IMG/VR virus record: IMGVR_UViG_3300037071_002924
Coordinates: 1 to 39,192 of that record
DNA: 39,192 nt
Direction: 5' to 3' (one strand)
Origin: a virus
The stretch's first letter is position 1, and each line of letters begins with the position of its first letter. Of this stretch, positions 7,490 to 16,770 are shown piece after piece. A program made the position numbers and the translations under genes. The notes below the pieces were generated by a model. That model saw only the letters and a program-made list of their open reading frames with translations, was not told where the DNA came from and did no database searches.

Positions 7490-7726
7490 TTACGTCGGCT
7501 CCGAGACGTTGTGAGTCGGTGCAAGACTTGGCACCCAAAAATAATAGAGATATCTGGAACCGAGGCGACAGCGTGTGCAGTTGTGGATCGTGATCACATA
7601 ACCGCTGGTGACTCGCTTGCGGTCGAACTGTGGCTGATGCCATTGACGGTGTAACCAACAATGCACCCATCCAAGGTGGTTCGTTGCCTGTCGCTGTCTC
7701 CCGAGAATGAGCCACTTCATAAACAT
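7490..7726 (-). CDS. small His/Trp/Cys-rich protein, 78 aa
   Basis: The ATG at 7726 has a strong upstream AAGGGGA. The product begins MFMKWLILGRQRQATNHLGW and includes HCWLHRQWHQPQ and a CTRC pair. That pattern recurs in small phage proteins that probably bind zinc. Its stop abuts the next start (TAA then ATG). The frame extends upstream to 7849, but that part shadows the next gene. Confidence 0.5.
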   Translation of the reverse strand: MFMKWLILGRQRQATNHLGWVHCWLHRQWHQPQFDRKRVTSGYVITIHNCTRCRLGSRYLYYFWVPSLAPTHNVSEPT

Positions 7727-7736
7727 GGTGTTCCCC

Positions 7737-8804
7737 TTATCTGATTCCCAAGGGATCGCTATCGTCGCCCTTGTAATCGGAATCGTCGGACATGCCGCCG
7801 CGACTGTTAACCTGCATCGTGTTCCGTCGCTTCGTCGCGATGAAATCATTCAACGCGATCATTTTCGCTTTGATCGAGTTGGGATGTTCATCCTTTCCAG
7901 GCGTGTAGGTATCGAGCAACGCTTGTTCGTTCGGCGTAAACGACGTGCCGCCGCGCAACTTCGCGATCGTGCCTTTGATCTGGCCGATGTAGCTGCGCAG
8001 TTTGATTTCTTCCGGCGTGCCCGTGCCGAAATGCTTCGTCCCGAATTCCGCGATCGATCCCTGATACATGCCGCCGATGCCTTTCCAACCCGTTTGCTCG
8101 CCGAGTTCTAACGCCGTGCGGCCCAAGTCTTCGACGGTTTTCATCGTGGCCAGATCGTCTTTGGCGCCGGGACTGAGCTTCGTCATGCCGCCGCTAGGCC
8201 CGAGCACATCCAGTGCGCTTTTCGCCGCGATGTTAGCGGCATCGGTGCGGCCCTTCGCTTCAATCTCTGACGACAGCACACCAGGCGCCAGTCGGGCGCG
8301 CGCTTCCACACCCATTGCAGCATCGGGATCGGTGAACTTGTTATCTGAGCCGAAACGGCGGATCGTGCGCGTCTGGGGCGATGTCCCAAATTGTGTCGTG
8401 ACGTTCTCCCGGCCCGTCGGCGGTTCGCCCGTGTCGCCGTGCAACCCGAGATTCTGCACCTCACGCGGTGACGATCCGAATTGCGGCACCGTGCGCGTGA
8501 GAAAGTCGCGCGCCGATTCACCAGAGGGCGGCATCCCATCCACGGAGCCGCGCTTGATTGTGCGCATCGGCTGCGGTGTGGGTGCGTCGATAAAGTCGCC
8601 GCCGCCAAGTTCCGTGACGCCGGTTCGCTGTTCAAAGTTGCGGACACTCGCCTCCATGTGCGCTTTCTCCAGCGGATCTTGGAGTCGCGTTTTCATTTTC
8701 TCCTGCGCGAGCAATTCATCGAGTAACGCTTGCTGGCGCTGATCTTGCGAAAAGGCGACATCGCGGCGCGTGCCGTATGACGACGGCATGAGGGTTCCGG
8801 CCAT
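7737..8804 (-). CDS. hypothetical virion-associated helical protein
   Basis: A 355-residue protein, polar, with Gln-rich helices at residues 20-60 (SQDQRQQALLDELLAQEKMK) and a less ordered middle. No catalytic motif was seen. The sequence style and its place between internal-protein candidates suggest a virion component or morphogenesis factor. It abuts the upstream gene at 8804. Confidence 0.5.
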   Translation of the reverse strand: MAGTLMPSSYGTRRDVAFSQDQRQQALLDELLAQEKMKTRLQDPLEKAHMEASVRNFEQRTGVTELGGGDFIDAPTPQPMRTIKRGSVDGMPPSGESARDFLTRTVPQFGSSPREVQNLGLHGDTGEPPTGRENVTTQFGTSPQTRTIRRFGSDNKFTDPDAAMGVEARARLAPGVLSSEIEAKGRTDAANIAAKSALDVLGPSGGMTKLSPGAKDDLATMKTVEDLGRTALELGEQTGWKGIGGMYQGSIAEFGTKHFGTGTPEEIKLRSYIGQIKGTIAKLRGGTSFTPNEQALLDTYTPGKDEHPNSIKAKMIALNDFIATKRRNTMQVNSRGGMSDDSDYKGDDSDPLGIR

Positions 8805-9418
8805 CAGCGCCTCCCTTGCTTCTGCATTTCGCTCAACAGGAGCCGTTCGCGCGGCGTCATGCTCGCATAGGCTTTCGTCATCTGCGGCGTTTGCGAACCG
8901 AAAAAGCCAGGCTGCTTGGTATAGGACGTGATTGTGCCAGCCTGCTGCTCCCCTTTCGCTGGAGTCGTCACGCTGCCCATGTTGACACGCCCGCCTTCGC
9001 CCATGAGGCTGTCGGCCCCCGATTCATACAACGCTTGTAACAGCGCGTCCCATTGCGAGGACTGCGTCACCATTGGCGCAAGGGCGGACTGGCCCGTATT
9101 CCCCGCCAACGCTCTGCGCTCCGCTTCGCCTGCGTTGTATTGCGCGCTGTGTTCTCGAGCCCGTTGCGAGAGCGCGACGTTTTGACTCAGGGCGGATTCG
9201 CCCGACTCGCCACTCGGCCGATACAGCATCGACTGAATCTGACTCCCCGGCTGTGTCGTTTCTTCCCCGCCGATGGGCGCTTGGGTCGGCCCCAGGTTCC
9301 GCTTGCGGATCTCCATCGCGTCATTCGGGTTCGGTTGCTTCGCGCGGGAGTAGCCGCCTTGGGCATTCGCCGTGACCCCGAAGCGGGAGGCGCCGACGCG
9401 TTCGGTCACATCAAACAT
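8804..9418 (-). CDS. hypothetical virion-associated protein
   Basis: A 204-residue polar protein rich in Gln, Ser and Gly, beginning MFDVTERVGASRFGVTANAQ. It contains helices such as SSQWDALLQALYESGADSLM and a basic C-terminus (LLSEMQKQGRR). No domain is recognised. It shares composition with the genes on both sides, so it is likely part of the same internal or tail-associated group. Confidence 0.5.
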   Translation of the reverse strand: MFDVTERVGASRFGVTANAQGGYSRAKQPNPNDAMEIRKRNLGPTQAPIGGEETTQPGSQIQSMLYRPSGESGESALSQNVALSQRAREHSAQYNAGEAERRALAGNTGQSALAPMVTQSSQWDALLQALYESGADSLMGEGGRVNMGSVTTPAKGEQQAGTITSYTKQPGFFGSQTPQMTKAYASMTPRERLLLSEMQKQGRR

Positions 9419-9423
9419 CGGCG

Positions 9424-10464
9424 TTACCCTAATCTCATGCCGCCGCGTCGCGCTGGCGAGTTCTGCGCGCGGAGGCGATCTTCTTGTTGCTGTTTGAACA
9501 ATGCATCTTCCCGCGCGAGGCGTTCGCGCTCTTGGCGCACCTGCTCGCTTTGCGCGGCCGACTGCGACGCCCGATCCTGCGTGCGGCCCTGTTCCCCAAG
9601 CAACGTCGCCAGTAACGCTTCGTCACTTTGCCGGTTCATGCCTTCGCGTTGAATCTGTTGGCCGCGTGCGTCCGACTGTTGCGCCGCCAGCGTATTCATC
9701 AGCGCATTCAGGGACGCGGTATTGCCTTGGCCCACATTCGATTCCACCGATAAGGCATTCAACTGCGCGGCCCGATCCTGCTGTTGCCGCTGCAAATCCG
9801 CGAGCGTCAACGACGCCCCCGACTTCGCCGTGTCCAACGCTTCCGCCCGGCGCTTGCCCGTGAGTTGCGCTTCAAACCCCGCGATGTCTTCGCCGGTCTG
9901 TTCCCCGATCCCCGCAAGCCGGGCGTCAAATTCGCCCCCGCCTGTCACGGAGCCTTGCGCCGCTTGCCGGTTCGCCGCCGCTTCTCGCGCGCGGGCGCCT
10001 TCGCGCGTCTTCGCGATGCGATACGCCTGCGCTTCGGGATCGTTCGTTAAGGGGGCGGTCTGAATGCCTTCGCCTTTCATCAACTGTGATAAGAGCGCGT
10101 TCAACTGTTGACTTTGCGGCGTCGGTCCCTGCTGGCCGGCTAATCCCCCAATGCGCGCCTTCAGCGAATCCTGCCCCGTTTGCGCGGTGCGGATCTGCTG
10201 TTGGAGTTGATCCATCAGGCTTGTGTAACGCGCGTCTTCGCCAGGATTGATCGCGGCGGGCGATTGGATCTGCTGTTGCAATTGCGCAATGCGCGGATCG
10301 GGGGCGGCGGGCGCGGCCGGTTGAAACGTTGGCGGCGCGGCCGCGGGCGCGGGCGCGGCGGGCGCGTTGTAGGAGCCGAGCTGTGGCAGCCCACTCGATT
10401 TGGGCGGCGCCCCAATCGGCGGCAATTTCATCGGCCCTTGCGTCGTTTGCATTCCGCCTGCCAT
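9424..10464 (-). CDS. Ala/Gln/Pro-rich coiled-coil protein, probable internal virion protein
   Basis: A 346-residue protein. Residues 1-60 are low-complexity Ala/Pro (PAAPAPAAAPPTFQPAAPAA). The rest is mostly long Gln/Arg/Glu-rich coiled coil (QQQQDRAAQLNAL, QVRQERERLAREDALFKQQQ). Such proteins in podoviruses are commonly internal core or ejection proteins. Base use in the low-complexity part is strongly GC-biased. No enzymatic motif is visible. Confidence 0.5.
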   Translation of the reverse strand: MAGGMQTTQGPMKLPPIGAPPKSSGLPQLGSYNAPAAPAPAAAPPTFQPAAPAAPDPRIAQLQQQIQSPAAINPGEDARYTSLMDQLQQQIRTAQTGQDSLKARIGGLAGQQGPTPQSQQLNALLSQLMKGEGIQTAPLTNDPEAQAYRIAKTREGARAREAAANRQAAQGSVTGGGEFDARLAGIGEQTGEDIAGFEAQLTGKRRAEALDTAKSGASLTLADLQRQQQDRAAQLNALSVESNVGQGNTASLNALMNTLAAQQSDARGQQIQREGMNRQSDEALLATLLGEQGRTQDRASQSAAQSEQVRQERERLAREDALFKQQQEDRLRAQNSPARRGGMRLG

Positions 10465-10478
10465 ACCTGCCTCCTAGT

Positions 10479-11765
10479 TTACGTCCCAAACGTGCAGAAG
10501 TGCCGGGAAATACTCAGATGCTTCGCGACGCCTTCGGTCGTGACCAACATGATCGCAAAGCCCAGGTTCACCGTGACGGGCGGGAGGTTCGTCGCAATGC
10601 TGATTTCTGTTCCCCCGTCCACGGAGAAATACGCCGTGAGCCCGTCACTCGCCAGGCGAATTTTCATCAGATATTCGGTGTCGGCCAGGATATCCGCGAC
10701 TTTCGCCGTCACGCTTTGCAGCGCCGCGTTGCCATCGCGCACGACCCCGACCCAGCCCGTATCGGGCACCACGGTGGAATAGCGGAACGCCGCGTAATGC
10801 GCCCCCGCGACTTCATCCGCATTCGTGAACACGGTTTCCGTCAAGCCGATCCAGTAGCGCACGGCCGTAATCACGGAGCCGGTTTTGATTTTCGCGATGA
10901 ACGTCGGCCCATGCCGCCCCTGCACGCCGACATTGGAGACGAGATGCACGCCGGCCGTTTGCGCAATGACCGCGCCGGACGTGTATTTCGTGAACGTCGA
11001 GGAGGCCGTATTGAGCACGGCCGGGGTGCCGAGCGCCGTCGCGTTATTGATCCCCGTGCCGATCAGATCGTAGGTCGTGTCTTGGCCGTTCGCCCGGCCG
11101 CCCCACCAGTTCTGACCGGCGAAGCTTGGCAGATCCCCGGACGGTGCTGGAGTCGTCGCTGGAACCGGCGCGGCACTCGCGGGCAGGCCGCCCGTTCCAG
11201 GCACCACGATCGCGCCCGAGGATGATTGCAGTTGGTAGCCTTCGATGCCGGTATACGACGTGTCCAGCGTCACGGCCGCCGCGCCCGGCAACACACGGAC
11301 GTAGAGTTCTTCGCCGCCGACGAATTGCCCAATCCACGCAATGCTGCCCTGATTAAAGAACATCACGGATCGGCCATTGACGACGAGCTCCACCGAGATA
11401 TTATTTTGCGGGCCATCCTGTTCGACATGCGCGGTAATCACATACGTGCCCGGCACCGTGATCGTGATCCGACTGCCGCTGCCGGGGAAAAAGTTGTCGG
11501 TGTCGACCGCCTCTACATCCCATGTCACATCGGTCCCCGCGCCCGCCGCGCAGACTTGGCCGGGAGACGACTTGTAGAGCCGGAACGCCGCGCCGGTTTT
11601 GATGCTGACGACTTGGCCGTTGACGAGTCCTTTTTCCGCCCGCGCTTGCGTCAACGCCCCTTCCTGCATCCCCGCGAGATAGGCGGCCAGTCGCTCGAAT
11701 TCCTTGACGACGGGTTCGTCTTTCATGAGCGCCGTGTAGCCGGGGGTATACGGTTCGGCGCTCAT
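10479..11765 (-). CDS. virion appendage protein with jelly-roll and lectin-like domains
   Basis: A 428-residue protein. The start is ATG at 11765, overlapping the tail-hub stop by ATGA. Residues about 55-165 form a C1q/TNF-like beta-sandwich pattern (TGAAFRLYKS, TVPGTYVITAHVEQ, ISVELVVNGRSV). A Pro/Ala/Thr linker (190-215) follows. Then comes an all-beta domain with WWGGRANGQ, YWIGLTETVF and YFSVDGG that resembles concanavalin-like lectin folds. A receptor-binding or fibre role is likely from its position after the tail hub. Confidence 0.5.
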   Translation of the reverse strand: MSAEPYTPGYTALMKDEPVVKEFERLAAYLAGMQEGALTQARAEKGLVNGQVVSIKTGAAFRLYKSSPGQVCAAGAGTDVTWDVEAVDTDNFFPGSGSRITITVPGTYVITAHVEQDGPQNNISVELVVNGRSVMFFNQGSIAWIGQFVGGEELYVRVLPGAAAVTLDTSYTGIEGYQLQSSSGAIVVPGTGGLPASAAPVPATTPAPSGDLPSFAGQNWWGGRANGQDTTYDLIGTGINNATALGTPAVLNTASSTFTKYTSGAVIAQTAGVHLVSNVGVQGRHGPTFIAKIKTGSVITAVRYWIGLTETVFTNADEVAGAHYAAFRYSTVVPDTGWVGVVRDGNAALQSVTAKVADILADTEYLMKIRLASDGLTAYFSVDGGTEISIATNLPPVTVNLGFAIMLVTTEGVAKHLSISRHFCTFGT

Positions 11766-13687
11766 GGGCCCGCATCCAAGGGCAGCATGGGAATCCAGAT
11801 CGCATCGATCTGCCACGTGTTACTGACGGCCGCTGAATCCCCGATCGAGAGTTGCATACAGTGATCGCAACTGAGATCGATCCCTTCGACTTGCCGGAAC
11901 ACGTAGGGCTCCGAGCCATCGGCGGTCAGGAGGATCGTGCCGGTTTGCGTTTTGAAGCCGAGATCGGCATCGCAAATGACGGTCAGCGTCACGCCGCTTT
12001 GCGCCTTCGCCAAGATCCACGGGCCCGTCATGCGAAACGGTTTCCCGTTGTTCAGCGCATACGGTTTACTTTTCACGAGCGCTTGAAACGTCGTGCTGTC
12101 ATCGGCGGTGTCCGTCGTATCGCAGCGCAACAGCTTGTTCGCGGTCGAGGAATAGCTCACATACGGCACCAGATCCCGCGACATGGATGCGCCGAGCGTG
12201 CGCGCAAAGGCTACGGCCGCCCGCGCTAATCGAATCTTGCCGCCCGTATCGCACACCGTCCAGCCGCCGGTGGTTTTGTCGTAGATCCCCAAGACGGTCG
12301 GTTCATTCCCGGCGCTGATCGCCCACGCGAACCACACTTGGCCTTTGCCGGGATAGTCGAGCACCCAGCCGACGCGAATCGTTGCCGCGAGGTTCACGAG
12401 ATCCCATTGGTCCCGCACGCCATCGCCGATCGCCGTCGGCGTGGTGGGGCCCGTGACCATCGGCCCGATTTGGGAATCGAGAAAGTAAATGCACGGCCGG
12501 TTCTGCGCGTCTTCCCCGACGTCGATCGCTTCCTGATCGATCGCGCCGCGCGTGAGGGATTGCTCGAGCACGTTGAACACCGGATCAGACGCGCCGGTCG
12601 GCTGGAAGTTGTGAATCTGCGAATACTTGAACACATACACGGAGCCATAGATCGGTCCCGCAAACCCAGTGATATCCCCGCCCGTGCCTTCTTGAATGTC
12701 AAACGAGTTGCGCAGCCCTTCCGTGTTCGGGATGCGTTCGTCGTCCGCAATGTCGGTCGTGCCCAAGGCGGTCGTATACCAGACGCGCGATTGCTTCGCC
12801 CCGCTTTCCCACCCGCCCGCGCCGAAGACGCGATTGAACGCCGCGATCACATATTTCCAGGACGTGGCGACGGCATACGCCCCCGCGACGGCGGAGATCG
12901 TGCCTTGCGCATATGTCGCCACGAGGGCGGTATCGAGATACGTCGTCGTGCCGACCACGATTTCGGATAACTCGAAAAACGTCACGTTATCCGGCGAGCC
13001 TTCGAGCACCCAATGCGTTTCGAGTTCGCCGCTGGCCGCCGCTTTGGTCACGGTCGCATTCAGCTTGTTCCCCGCTGGCGTAAACGCAACGGAGGTGGAC
13101 GGTTCGGATTGGGCGAGAATCAGCGTGCCGTTCTTGATCCGGTTGCGGACGCGGTAGTAGCGGATCGTCGCGGGATACGTGCCGCCCCCGGCAGAGTCCG
13201 CCACGGTCGGCGGTGACGGCGTGCCCAAGCCGAAGCGCCGCACTTGCGGACTGCTCAGGGTCGGATCGTAGACGTGCATCCGATCGACGGCCGAGTCATA
13301 CGCCAGATACAATTTGCCACTAAAGCTCGCGCCTCGCACGCGATAGCCGCCCCCGGTGGACACCGCATCGAGCATCGTCACGGCGCTGAACGTCGTCGCG
13401 GCCGCCATGCGGCCGACGATCGGCGGGGTCGCATCATCCACGCCCCACAATTCCGCGAGCGCTTGATTGTTACTCGGCAGATGACTGATCAGGCTGGAGA
13501 TGACGCCGGTGAACACGGAGCCGATCGAGGGCGCCGTGGCGCCGCCGCGTTTGCGAAACAGATGGGTGCGGAAGAAATCCCCGTTCCGCGCTTGCACCAC
13601 TTCACTGTCTTTAAGCGAGATCGGCGCCTCGGCCGCATGGCGGCCGCCTAAGAAGCTGGCGAGGGGGAGCCACTTATACGCGGACAC
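11762..13687 (-). CDS. tail hub / DNA-stabilisation-like protein
   Basis: A 641-residue protein, almost entirely beta-strand with many Gly/Asp turns, as in a beta-propeller. It begins MSAYKWLPLASFLGGRHAAE. The segment RIPNTEGLRNSFDIQEGTGG followed by GFAGPIYGSVYVFK is typical of P22 gp10-like packaged-DNA stabilisation or podovirus tail-nozzle proteins. It lies downstream of the adaptor and fibre-like genes and upstream of an appendage, consistent with a tail-hub role. Confidence 0.55.
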   Translation of the reverse strand: MSAYKWLPLASFLGGRHAAEAPISLKDSEVVQARNGDFFRTHLFRKRGGATAPSIGSVFTGVISSLISHLPSNNQALAELWGVDDATPPIVGRMAAATTFSAVTMLDAVSTGGGYRVRGASFSGKLYLAYDSAVDRMHVYDPTLSSPQVRRFGLGTPSPPTVADSAGGGTYPATIRYYRVRNRIKNGTLILAQSEPSTSVAFTPAGNKLNATVTKAAASGELETHWVLEGSPDNVTFFELSEIVVGTTTYLDTALVATYAQGTISAVAGAYAVATSWKYVIAAFNRVFGAGGWESGAKQSRVWYTTALGTTDIADDERIPNTEGLRNSFDIQEGTGGDITGFAGPIYGSVYVFKYSQIHNFQPTGASDPVFNVLEQSLTRGAIDQEAIDVGEDAQNRPCIYFLDSQIGPMVTGPTTPTAIGDGVRDQWDLVNLAATIRVGWVLDYPGKGQVWFAWAISAGNEPTVLGIYDKTTGGWTVCDTGGKIRLARAAVAFARTLGASMSRDLVPYVSYSSTANKLLRCDTTDTADDSTTFQALVKSKPYALNNGKPFRMTGPWILAKAQSGVTLTVICDADLGFKTQTGTILLTADGSEPYVFRQVEGIDLSCDHCMQLSIGDSAAVSNTWQIDAIWIPMLPLDAGP

Positions 13688-13693
13688 ACGGCT

Positions 13694-14626
13694 TCAATTC
13701 GCGCTGCACACGATCACGCGCGTAAAGGCGCTGCGATTGTCAAAGCTGGCGCCCGTGAAGACGGGCGTATTGATCGTGCCCGTCGCCGTGACGGCATGGA
13801 GATGCGTGCCGAGGATCGTGCCGGTGAAGGTGACGGCACCAATCGTGCCCGTCGGCGTGCCCGCGCTGACCGCTTGCGTCAGGGCGACGGCCGCACTGGT
13901 GGTATTCGCGGTGTGCGTGACGGTGGACGTGGCGGCCCGTGATGTGCCGGTGCCGAAGGTCGCTGCTGCAATCTGTCGAAAGATCAGCGTAGACGCGATT
14001 TGAAACGGCAGTTCATGCGCGTGCGTCGCCAGCGCATTGCCCGTAAACGTCGGCGTATTGATCGTGCCGGCCGGGGTGCCCGCACTCACGGCGGACGTGT
14101 TCGCACTGGTGCCGGTGAAGACGAGCGCGGAGTTGGTGCCCGTTGGCGTGATCGCGTCCAGACCGCCCGTGGTCCCGACGTTCAGATTGGCGGCGAGCGT
14201 GCCGACGAGCGTCTTGCCGTTCAACGCGGCATTTTCAGTGAAGCCGACGGGACACGTCCCGCTCGTGATGAAGACATTCGCCCCGGAGGGCACACCCGAT
14301 CCCCCGCCGCCCACTTGCACCCAGGTATTCACGATCGGACAGATATAGAACGTCTGCGTGGGAATGACGGTGAAGATCGCCCCAACCAGACACGTCGCTG
14401 GTAATGCTGTGCCGCTGTTGATGACGACGGCGGGCACCGCCGTCCAGGTATTCGGCGCCGTGCAGACATAGAAGCCGACGGGCGTCCCGGTCTGATAGCC
14501 GATGTTCCCGAGCACGCACGTCAGCGTATTCAGATCGCCCGCCACGAACGGCGTGCCCAGTTGCGCGGAGGCCGCCCGAGGCAGAAACAGCAGAGCAAAG
14601 GCGAGAATCGCGAGGCGGAGTTTCAT
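13694..14626 (-). CDS. exported tail-collar/fibre-like protein
   Basis: A 310-residue protein with a Sec signal peptide (residues 1-22, MKLRLAILAFALLFLPRAAS then AQ). Two similar beta units, each with TxTFYIC/GFYVC and NTW motifs, fill residues 25-120. A repetitive beta region then repeats 'GTIxxPxFTGxxLxTHxH'. The HxH pairs (THAHELPF, GTHLHAV) recall metal-binding collar or needle domains of phage fibres. It ends RVIVCSAN, a typical fibre-tip ending. A cleavable leader on such a protein is unusual. Confidence 0.55.
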   Translation of the reverse strand: MKLRLAILAFALLFLPRAASAQLGTPFVAGDLNTLTCVLGNIGYQTGTPVGFYVCTAPNTWTAVPAVVINSGTALPATCLVGAIFTVIPTQTFYICPIVNTWVQVGGGGSGVPSGANVFITSGTCPVGFTENAALNGKTLVGTLAANLNVGTTGGLDAITPTGTNSALVFTGTSANTSAVSAGTPAGTINTPTFTGNALATHAHELPFQIASTLIFRQIAAATFGTGTSRAATSTVTHTANTTSAAVALTQAVSAGTPTGTIGAVTFTGTILGTHLHAVTATGTINTPVFTGASFDNRSAFTRVIVCSAN

Positions 14627-15306
14627 GGGACGGTCCCGGTGACGGTCGCTGGCTTGACGATGAGGTGCCAGCGCAACGAGTCCTGAGAGATGGCAAGATA
14701 TTTCGCTATAGATGCCAAGCTGATGCGTTCGCCGGTCAACGTGCGACGGTTTGTCCAGTGGCCCACAAATCGTTGGTCCCGCGCGGCTTGTTTGGCGTGA
14801 AATCTCCGATTCATGCTGACGCGTTGACACACGCGGCACGCGCCATACCTATCGTCGCTGGACCCATTGCTATGAACGCCACGGTTATACGAAAACTCGT
14901 CGCGTGGCTTCACAGCCTTACACTGACAGCACACCTTGTCCCTCCAAGCGTTGCCGCCAGCGCGAAGGATACGGAGCCGCCGATGAAGTCCGAGGTGATA
15001 GGCCTGATCTTGGCAAATCACGAGCGGGCTATCGGCGTGCGGTATCCCGTCCACATGATGCACGATAGCCGCTGCTGGCAACGGTTTCCCGAGCGCCAGC
15101 ATGGCGCGCACACGATGCTCTAAAAGAATCTTGCCGCCAAAACTCCGCGCCGAATAGTGGCCGGTGCGTTGCTGATGAGCGTGGTTATGCCCGACGATGA
15201 AGCGAATCGGTCGCCCCTTCACCCAGCCAGTCTTTGTGTTGCTTTGCGGCGCAAGTCTGGTCGGTTGCCCGCAGCCACATTCGCAGAGCTTATCCATGTG
15301 GGACAT
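14623..15306 (-). CDS. HNH homing endonuclease in the fibre cluster
   Basis: A 227-residue protein with CECGCGQPT at the N-terminus, FIVGHNHAHQQR, an HHVDG core (residues about 79-83) and a second zinc site (CCQCKAV...CRVCQR). The C-terminal region ISLASIAKYLAISQDSLRWH looks like a helix-turn-helix. These are features of phage HNH homing nucleases. Its last eight residues (ATVTGTVP) nearly repeat the end of the gene before it, which suggests insertion at that 3' end. The start ATG is 1 nt after the previous stop, and the stop overlaps the next start. Confidence 0.7.
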   Translation of the reverse strand: MSHMDKLCECGCGQPTRLAPQSNTKTGWVKGRPIRFIVGHNHAHQQRTGHYSARSFGGKILLEHRVRAMLALGKPLPAAAIVHHVDGIPHADSPLVICQDQAYHLGLHRRLRILRAGGNAWRDKVCCQCKAVKPRDEFSYNRGVHSNGSSDDRYGACRVCQRVSMNRRFHAKQAARDQRFVGHWTNRRTLTGERISLASIAKYLAISQDSLRWHLIVKPATVTGTVP

Positions 15307-15307
15307 T

Positions 15308-15643
15308 CTACGGCACTGACCCCGTGACGGTGGCTGAGATACACCCATCAGCGATAATTCTGTCGAAAATTCTTTGACTCAAACTGCGGCTGGTCAGATT
15401 CGCTTTGTTGAGCGCGATCATCATCGTGGTCGCGGTCGCCCCGTGATATTCGCACGTCAGGATGTCCGTCGGCACGGTAAGGCTGGTGAGCCGCACCACA
15501 ATAGCCGCCGCATCCCAATCGAGCGTCAGCGTGGAGAGCCGATAGACCGAGGTCGTCGCCACACGCGGCGTGGTCAACGTCGCCCGTTCCTGCGCGAAGA
15601 CGTTTGCACTTAACAGCACCGCGAGCAGTAGTATGTGTTTCAT
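15308..15643 (-). CDS. small exported protein
   Basis: A 111-residue protein with a Sec signal peptide (MKHILLLAVLLSANVFAQ). A beta-rich mature part includes LTLDWDAAAIVVRLTSL and one pair of Cys residues. The start at 15643 has GAGAGG upstream; an earlier ATG at 15676 would bury the leader. It ends ATVTGSVP, echoed at the end of the following HNH gene. The function is unknown. Confidence 0.5.
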   Translation of the reverse strand: MKHILLLAVLLSANVFAQERATLTTPRVATTSVYRLSTLTLDWDAAAIVVRLTSLTVPTDILTCEYHGATATTMMIALNKANLTSRSLSQRIFDRIIADGCISATVTGSVP

Positions 15644-15657
15644 CGTTGCCGTGCCTC

Positions 15658-16758
15658 TCAGTATGAGGGATTCCACTTACTGCCGTCCCAGACGAAGACC
15701 ATCACTTTACTGATCAACGCCAAGCCGCCCCCGACAGGCACGGTCACATTGCCCGTGGCATCGTAGGTATAGGCCGCCGTGGGAATCGCCATGAAACTGC
15801 ACGTCGGGGTGCAAGTCGCGGGCACGGTGATCGTTTTGATCAACCCCGCGCCGATCGTGTGGATGCTACTCGTCGGCGCAATGGTGTTCGTGGAAAACGT
15901 GAGGGCCGAGAGCGTGGACGAATTATAAATCGACGCCCGGACGGCGGCATCCGCATTGTGTGCCCGGACGCGCACCGCGAGGATATTATCCGTCGCGATA
16001 TCGAGCCCGACACCCGTCGTGCCCGCCCCATTGGTGACGACGAGGAGCCCCGTTGTCGTCGGATTATTGAAGACGATCATGGGCGTCAGCGCATTCGCCA
16101 ACTGCAGCGTGGCGCTGTTGACAATGACGGACCCATTCGCTTCGAGGAGATACGCCCCACCATCCGGCGCCAGAAAGCGGTTATGCGTGGCCCCGGTCGT
16201 GCCGTATTCCGTGACCTTCAGCACGCCGCCAGAGGTCAGCGTCATGGGATACGTCGCCGCGGCCCCATTCAACGAACTGCCAAATTTCAATAACCCGCTG
16301 GGCGTCGCGCCCGTGACCGGCACACTCTCAAGAAAGAAATCATTCGTATTCGTGATCGCCGTGACGGTGGAGTTCCACACTTGCGATCGGAACCGCAAGC
16401 GCCCTGATTGCTGCACGGGCACGCCGGCGGTGGCCGCCGTCGCATTGCTGAGAATCAACGCATCGGTGGAGGTCGTAATGATGCCGTCATTGGAGAGCGT
16501 GAACGGGGCCGTAAAGCTGCTGCCTGCCACCAGCGTCACCGCGAGCGCCCCCGGTGAATACGCCCGGAGTTGCATGTTCCCGAGACTCGTCAACGGCCCT
16601 TGCGCCCCGGCCGCGACGCCATACACGAACAAGGCCCCGTTGCTGTCGCTCCGCAGTTGGAGATTCAGCGCATTGGTGAGCGGACCTTGGCCCGTGACAA
16701 TCCGCAAGCCCGCAAAGAGCAATGTCAGCAGCATCGTGGCGAGAAGGACTCGTTTCAT
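15658..16758 (-). CDS. exported beta-rich fibre-like protein
   Basis: A 366-residue protein with a hydrophobic leader (MKRVLLATMLLTLLFAG). The mature chain is Ser/Thr/Gly/Ala-rich beta structure, with NLQLRSDSNGALFVYGVAAG partly repeated as NMQLRAYSPGALAVTLVAGS. It resembles virion fibre or particle-display domains (LSNDGIITTSTDALIL, TNTNDFFL, LLEANGSV). It ends WDGSKWNPSY. A fibre or surface protein is likely, and the leader again implies export. Confidence 0.5.
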   Translation of the reverse strand: MKRVLLATMLLTLLFAGLRIVTGQGPLTNALNLQLRSDSNGALFVYGVAAGAQGPLTSLGNMQLRAYSPGALAVTLVAGSSFTAPFTLSNDGIITTSTDALILSNATAATAGVPVQQSGRLRFRSQVWNSTVTAITNTNDFFLESVPVTGATPSGLLKFGSSLNGAAATYPMTLTSGGVLKVTEYGTTGATHNRFLAPDGGAYLLEANGSVIVNSATLQLANALTPMIVFNNPTTTGLLVVTNGAGTTGVGLDIATDNILAVRVRAHNADAAVRASIYNSSTLSALTFSTNTIAPTSSIHTIGAGLIKTITVPATCTPTCSFMAIPTAAYTYDATGNVTVPVGGGLALISKVMVFVWDGSKWNPSY

Positions 16759-16770
16759 GCGGGCTCGTTT

